In this document: positions 7,102 to 10,843 of the stretch, in pieces
How the letters are laid out: each line of letters starts with the position of its first letter
Position numbering within the stretch: position 1 is the first letter of the stretch
Assembly: GCA_017621295.1 (NCBI GenBank)
Contig: JAGATI010000032.1
Coordinates: forward strand, 1 to 10,843
Source: Clostridia bacterium
GTDB taxonomy: Bacteria > Bacillota_A > Clostridia > TANB77 > CAG-508
Direction: 5' to 3'
Length of the DNA: 10,843 nt
Notes under the pieces: model-generated
Databases searched by the model: none
Seen by the model: the letters and a program-made list of their open reading frames with translations, nothing else
Told to the model about the DNA's origin: nothing
Position numbers and translations under genes: made by a program

Positions 7102-7548
7102 ATGATGGTTAAGAACAGAAATGCTTATACTGAAGTTTTAGAAATATTAAATCATGTAAAAATTGAAGATTATAATAAAATACCAAAAGATGTAATTGAT
7201 GCAATGCAAGTTAATTCAAATATATATTATAATTTTAAATATAATAAAAATATTGAATTTTCAGAACAAAAAATATCTGAAGACGCAAAATATATATTAG
7301 CTATACTATTTGAGAGATATTGGGCAACAGAAGTTCAAAAAGATAAAATAAAAAAATATAGAAAAAATAAATTGCAATCATTAGAAAAAGAAAAATTAAC
7401 GAAGTATAATTATCAAGATATTTTCAGAAATAAAGGAGATAAGATAAATAATACACCAAATAATCAAAATTTAATAATGATAGAATATGAAGAAAATTGG
7501 ATACAAAAACTAATAAAAAAAGTAAGAAAGATATTCTTAAGAAAGTAG
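7102..7548 (+). CDS. Small partner protein of gene B (148 aa, unknown family)
   Basis: GAGGAG at 7092-7097 precedes two adjacent ATGs (7102 and 7105); the second has the better spacing. The gene follows gene B by 10 bp and is surely in the same operon. It resembles the 143-aa protein at 3726-4157: YTEVLEIL at the N-terminus, KIP at about 26-28, Y(W) at about 73-74 followed by KDKI, KYNYQDIFRNK at about 101-111, and a basic C-terminal helix beginning ENW at 131-133. The rest is lysine-rich and helical. I cannot name a function; the conserved pairing with a larger upstream gene is the main clue. Confidence 0.8.
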   Translation: MMVKNRNAYTEVLEILNHVKIEDYNKIPKDVIDAMQVNSNIYYNFKYNKNIEFSEQKISEDAKYILAILFERYWATEVQKDKIKKYRKNKLQSLEKEKLTKYNYQDIFRNKGDKINNTPNNQNLIMIEYEENWIQKLIKKVRKIFLRK

Positions 7549-7665
7549 ATAATAAGTAATGTAAGGTGAACAATAACGTAGAATATCTTTGGATATAGTG
7601 ATATTCTGCGAAAACGTGCTATATAAATTAGAGTCAATGTATAAAAGAGACTTAATTTTAGATAA

Positions 7666-7694
7666 AATAAAGTAGGATATTTTCCTACTTTATT
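7666..7694. terminator. Bidirectional Rho-independent terminator between convergent operons
   Basis: A 12-bp perfect stem (core ATAAAGTAGGA / TCCTACTTTAT) with a 5-nt loop. T-rich sequence follows on both strands, better on the minus strand (TTTTATC). It lies between the gene B operon and the yafQ stop. A second, weaker hairpin (AGAATATC/GATATTCT, 7580-7607) precedes it. Confidence 0.75.
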
Positions 7695-7718
7695 AATCAG
7701 CAGTATATATTTTTTAAT

Positions 7719-8001
7719 CTATTTAAATAAATCTGAATGAGAGCCAATACTTAGTAATAATAGTATTAATTCATTATGATTCTTTTTATATTCTAATAAC
7801 ACATCTGGCTGAATATGACATTCACATATTCCGGTTTTTCTTTGGTTCTAACAGATGATTATGATATTTAGCTGGTAAAAGCTCATTATCCGCTAACATT
7901 TTTAAGACCTTTACAAATTCATCTTCTTTAAAATTTTTTTGTTTTAACATTTTAGCATACTGTTTTGTGAATTTATTTGTTCTTTCAATCTTGTATTTCA
8001 C
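7719..8001 (-). CDS. yafQ: YafQ-type mRNA interferase toxin, with one CGG frameshift site
   Basis: The start GTG at 8001 (VKYKIERTNKFTKQYAKML) has GGAGG 9 nt upstream and overlaps the antitoxin end. Read conventionally the frame stops at 7822, before the active site. Skipping the C of CGG (plus 7833) gives 93 aa, matching E. coli YafQ (92 aa). The expected catalytic residues then appear in the right places: H49, H62 (ECHIQPD), D66, H88 (IGSHSDLF) and F92. The family tryptophan after the aspartate is valine here (V67). YafQ cuts mRNA on the ribosome and is held by RelB/DinJ. The alternative is a toxin inactivated by frameshift, a common fate of such genes. Confidence 0.75.
7830..7833 (-). other. 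CGG +1 frameshift site in yafQ
   Basis: On the minus strand the context is AAC CGG AAT ATG TGA. Skipping the C gives KKN-G-ICECHIQPD. The plus-strand sequence is CCGG at 7831-7834. Confidence 0.75.
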
Positions 8002-8275
8002 TATGTAAGTCCTCCATGAATTCTTCAACTGTATTAAAAGATTTGTAATTTTCTGGATGTTTTTCCATTTCTTCAGCTTCAGCGATTGCTTCTAGCATTT
8101 CATCACTAAATCGTGGTGTTTTTATTTCAAAAGGTATTCCAGAGTTAAGAATAATCTGTCTTAAATAAATATTAATAGCTTCTGTTGTAGTCATTCCTAA
8201 AGTTTTTAAAATACTTTCAACTTCTTCTTTTATTTTTTGCTCAACTCTAATATGCATTGAACTTGTTTTTGCCAT
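7985..8275 (-). CDS. relB: RelB/DinJ-family antitoxin
   Basis: A 96-aa antitoxin with an N-terminal ribbon-helix-helix: SSMHIRVEQKIKEEVESIL, then the characteristic LGMTTTEAINIYLRQI, and NSGIPFEIKTP. The acidic C-terminal half (EAIAEAEEMEKHPENYKSFNTVEEFMEDL) wraps and neutralises YafQ in the family. GGAGG precedes the ATG. Its last 17 bases overlap the toxin gene, giving translational coupling. It probably represses its own promoter. It is intact and contains no CGG codon. Confidence 0.93.
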   Translation of the reverse strand: MAKTSSMHIRVEQKIKEEVESILKTLGMTTTEAINIYLRQIILNSGIPFEIKTPRFSDEMLEAIAEAEEMEKHPENYKSFNTVEEFMEDLHSEIQD

Positions 8276-8309
8276 ATCTTACACCTCCATTACTTTTTTT
8301 TATAATACT

Positions 8310-8338
8310 ATTGTAGCACGATAGGTACACAATGTAAA
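8310..8338 (-). promoter_or_regulatory. Promoter/operator of the relB-yafQ operon
   Basis: On the minus strand TTTACA (plus 8333-8338) and TACAAT (plus 8310-8315) are separated by exactly 17 bp. A hyphenated palindrome GGTTTACA-TTG-TGTACC-type overlaps the -35 and is a likely RelB operator (inference). Confidence 0.65.
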
Positions 8339-8410
8339 CCACATTATTATATTATTTTCCGAAATATATAATTTTATTCTTCTATTTTTAGTATTCAAGC
8401 CCTAGTGTCA

Positions 8411-8764
8411 CTATTTTACATTTACATTATCAATAATATCCTTACATTCTTTCCAATTAACTACTTTTATACAATCATAATCATTCTCTAAATGATTTAA
8501 AATCTTTTTAGTTCCATCTGATGAATCTAAATCTGTTACAATGATATTTTTTAAATAATCTTCATTTCCATACAAAAAGCGAAATAGTAAAGAACCCATA
8601 AAAAATTCAATTTTATTTTCTTGATTTTTAACAGCGACAATTAAGTAAATCCCATCAGATTTTAGATTGGTATATGTACATAAATAAATTATTGTTTTAA
8701 TTATATCAAAAAGTCCATACAAGGCAAGCGTCCATAATATGCCATAAAAAATGAAATCAGCCAT
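8411..8764 (-). CDS. Small membrane-anchored protein with a GT2-like motif (117 aa)
   Basis: The start ATG at 8764 has GGAGG 5 nt upstream. Residues 4-29 form one hydrophobic segment, probably a membrane anchor. A soluble domain follows: IYLIVAVKNQENKIEFF, then NIIVTDLDSSDGTKKIL (about 73-89), then IKVVNWKECKDII. The strand plus D-x-D-S-S-D-G-T arrangement resembles the nucleotide-sugar binding half of GT-A family 2 glycosyltransferases, but at about 80 residues the domain is far too short for an active enzyme. It is divergently arranged with recD2. The function is unknown; it may be a regulatory or degenerate GT2-like protein. Confidence 0.7.
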   Translation of the reverse strand: MADFIFYGILWTLALYGLFDIIKTIIYLCTYTNLKSDGIYLIVAVKNQENKIEFFMGSLLFRFLYGNEDYLKNIIVTDLDSSDGTKKILNHLENDYDCIKVVNWKECKDIIDNVNVK

Positions 8765-8795
8765 ATAAACCTCCATATATACAAAAGGGTATTTT

Positions 8796-8834
8796 AAAGA
8801 TTGCCAAAATGCTCCGTCCCTTTTGGCAATTTTT
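8796..8834 (+). terminator. Strong hairpin with T-tract in the recD2 upstream region
   Basis: ATTGCCAAAA (8800-8809) pairs perfectly with TTTTGGCAAT (8821-8830), extendable by A-T pairs and one G-T pair, and is followed by a T-run on the plus strand. The 11-nt loop TGCTCCGTCCC is unusually GC-rich for this genome. It lies upstream of the predicted recD2 promoter, so it is not an attenuator of that transcript. It may be a terminator or a dispersed repeat element. Confidence 0.55.
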
Positions 8835-8884
8835 AGTTTATAAGATATTATATTATAAAATTATATTTATGTTACTAAGAATAA

Positions 8885-8913
8885 TAGACATTTTAAAAAT
8901 AATCATATATAAT
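8885..8913 (+). promoter_or_regulatory. Promoter of recD2
   Basis: TAGACA (8885-8890) and TATAAT (8908-8913) are 17 bp apart, a near-consensus housekeeping promoter. Transcription would start near 8920, with AGAGG at 8936-8940 before the TTG start. Confidence 0.65.
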
Positions 8914-8946
8914 GAGCTAAAATATTATAGCAAAGAGAGGATTAAA

Positions 8947-10843
8947 TTGGAACTTAAAGGAGAATTAGCAGAGATAATATATCAAAATGAAGTTAATAGT
9001 TATACAGTAGCTATATTAGAAACAGATGAAGAAGAATTTACCATTGTTGGATATTTACCATTTATAAATATAGGAGATACTTTAAAGTTAATAGGCAGAT
9101 TTGTAACTCATCAAGATTATGGAAGGCAGTTTAAAGTAGAAACTTTCGAAAAGATGATGCCACAGAGTTTAGCAAGCTTGGAGAAATATCTGGGAAATGG
9201 TGCAATAAAAGGAATTGGTCCTGCAACAGCCAAAAAGATAATTGATAAATTTGGAGAGCAAACAATTCACATTTTTAAATTTGAACCAACCAAACTTGCT
9301 CGGAATTAAAGGTATAACAGAATCTAAGGCTATAGAGATGGCAGAACAATTTAACGAAAATTGGGAGTTATGGCAAATTGTTGGCTTTTTAGAGAAATTT
9401 GGTATTGGTGTTCAAAATGCTAAAAATGTATATAAGAAATTAGGTGTAAATGCAATAGAAGAAATAGAGGCAAATCCTTATATATTAGTAGATATTGCAA
9501 ATAATGTAGATTTTAGGCAAATTGATAAAATGGCCATGGAAATAGGAATTCCATATAATAATGAAAAGAGAATTGCAAGTGGAATTAAATATGCACTTTT
9601 AAGAGTAGCATCTAATGGTCATTGTTGTGTGGAAAAAGAAAATCTGTATAATTTTACAAGAGAATTATTATCTGTAACAAATGAAGAGATAGAAGAAACA
9701 ATTATCAGATTAAAAGTAAATAAAGAGATAGTTATATATAAAATGAAAGATGCAGAATGGATTTACTTAGATTATTATGATAAAGCAGAACAGAATATAG
9801 CTGAAAAATTAATAGTTTTAGATAATGCCAAAAATATAAAAAAAATAAAAAATTTCTCAAAGGAATTAGAGAAGGTTGAAAAAGAAACAGATATAGAATT
9901 ATCTTCTAAACAAAAAGAGGCAGTAGAAGCAGTAAATGACCATAATGTATGTGTAATTACTGGTGGACCAGGTACTGGTAAAACAACAATAATAAAAGTA
10001 ATAATAGATTTATATAAAAAACAAGGTAAGAAAACAGTACTATGTGCACCAACTGGTAGAGCTGCAAAAAGAATGACAGAAACAACAAATGAAGAAGCCA
10101 AAACATTGCACCGTTTGTTAGAAATAGGAAAGATAGAAGATGAAGGTATAAGTAATATTGATAGTGATGTTGCACCAATAGATGCAGATGTAATAATTAT
10201 TGATGAGATGTCTATGGTAGATTTATTTTTAATGAATTATTTATTAAAAGCTATATATCAAGGAACAAAACTTGTACTAGTAGGAGATGTAGACCAGCTA
10301 CCATCAGTAGGTCCTGGTAGTATATTAGAAGATATAATTAATTCAAATAAAATAACTACAATAACTTTAAATAAAATATTTAGACAGGCTGCTAAAAGTA
10401 AGATAATAATTAATAGCCATAGAGTTAATAGTGGAGAATATTTTATAAAACAAGAAGAGTCAGAAGAAAAACTAAATGATGATTTCTTTTTTATTAATGA
10501 ACAAAATCAGGATAAAATATTATACCAAATACTTTCATTGTGTAATGGAAGATTAAAAAATTATGGCGATTATGATTTCTTTAGAAATATACAAGTAATT
10601 ACTCCAACTAAAAAAGGGATGCTTGGAACTAAAGAATTAAATAAAATATTACAACAAACCTTAAATCCAAAAAGAGAAGAAGATATTGAAAAGCAAAATA
10701 TGGGTGCAATTTACAGAGTTGGAGATAGAGTAATGCAAGTAAAAAATAATTATGATATATTTTGGGAGAGAAAATTACCTAAATATGAAACTGGAACAGG
10801 AGTTTTTAATGGAGAACTTGGTACAATAAAAACAATTGATGAT
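8947..10843 (+). CDS. recD2: RecD2 family DNA helicase, cut by window end, with one CGG frameshift site
   Basis: The start is a TTG at 8947 with AGAGG 6 nt upstream, giving MELKGELAEIIYQNEVNSYTVAILET, the typical RecD2 N-terminus. Upstream ATGs add unlikely sequence. Residues 1-118 contain the N-terminal OB-like region and the first helix-hairpin-helix (GAIKGIGPATAKKII, 85-99). The frame then meets CGG AAT TAA. Skipping C9301 (Gly119) gives KLA-G-IKGITESKA and an unbroken frame of 632 residues to the edge. Helicase motifs follow: Walker A GGPGTGKT at 339-346, Walker B IIIDEMSM with D419-E420, GDVDQLPSVGPG and LNKIFRQ. RecD2 is a 5'-3' superfamily 1B helicase acting in replication and repair. 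Roughly 100 C-terminal residues lie beyond the window. Confidence 0.93.
9301..9304 (+). other. CGG +1 frameshift site in recD2
   Basis: The context is GCT CGG AAT TAA in the N-terminal frame. Skipping C9301 restores the continuous RecD2 sequence. The whole motor domain lies downstream of this site. Confidence 0.8.

Noticed and set aside
7985..8275. Alternative genetic code with TGA as tryptophan (Mollicutes type) to explain the stops
   Set aside because: TGA ends the RelB antitoxin and the small antitoxin at 4506 at sensible places. Reading TGA as Trp would not fix the frame changes, and the TAA at 9307 would still stop recD2.
8809..8946. ATG start for recD2 at 8809 or at 8869
   Set aside because: The added residues do not resemble the RecD2 N-terminus, and the region contains a terminator-like hairpin and a near-consensus promoter.
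2574..9303. Simple reassignment of CGG to another amino acid
   Set aside because: Reassignment would keep the triplet frame, whereas here the frame itself changes by +1 at every in-frame CGG.
9775..10178. Minus-strand open frames opposite recD2
   Set aside because: Low-complexity antisense shadows of the clear RecD2 coding sequence.
1..10843. CRISPR array, rRNA or tRNA genes
   Set aside because: I saw no regularly spaced repeat array and no cloverleaf or rRNA sequence; the only spaced repeats are the IS21 terminal repeats.

Overview
The window is strongly AT-rich, with compact genes, strong GGAGG-type ribosome binding sites, IS21-family and RelE/YafQ-type modules, and a RecD2 helicase. This suggests a low-GC Bacillota, probably a Clostridia-like, possibly gut, lineage (inference). 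TGA is used as a stop (for example at the end of the RelB antitoxin), so this is not the Mollicutes code.

Layout. (1) 7-2389: a complete IS21-family element on the minus strand (istA, istB and a small third ORF) with related multi-repeat ends and a 5-bp target duplication. It interrupts a plus-strand gene whose 5' part lies left of the window. (2) 2390-4157: the 3' part of that gene ('gene A', unknown function), overlapping by 1 nt a 143-aa small protein. (3) 4187-4935, minus: a three-gene RelE/ParE toxin-antitoxin operon. (4) 5307-7548, plus: a large alpha/beta-hydrolase-like gene ('gene B') followed by a 148-aa small protein that looks paralogous to the 143-aa one. (5) 7719-8275, minus: a RelB/YafQ toxin-antitoxin pair. 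(6) 8411-8764, minus: a small membrane-anchored protein with a GT2-like motif. (7) 8947 to the right edge, plus: recD2, cut by the window end.

The most striking observation is a decoding pattern. Four genes contain apparent +1 frameshifts, six in all: gene A 1, gene B 3, yafQ 1, recD2 1. Every one falls exactly on an in-frame CGG codon, and skipping the C (CGGA or CGGT read as one glycine) restores the frame each time. By eye I found no in-frame CGG in any believable gene here that is not a frameshift site. Eight sense-strand CGG trinucleotides that are out of frame cause no shift. This suggests that CGG is not read as arginine in this organism and instead triggers a +1 shift or four-base decoding. 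CGT and CGA are used normally.

How the parts work together: gene A plus its small protein and gene B plus its small protein look like two copies of one 'large protein + about 145-aa partner' module, each facing a convergent toxin-antitoxin operon. The hydrolase's candidate catalytic residues, the RecD2 motor domain and the YafQ active site are complete only if the CGG shifts occur.
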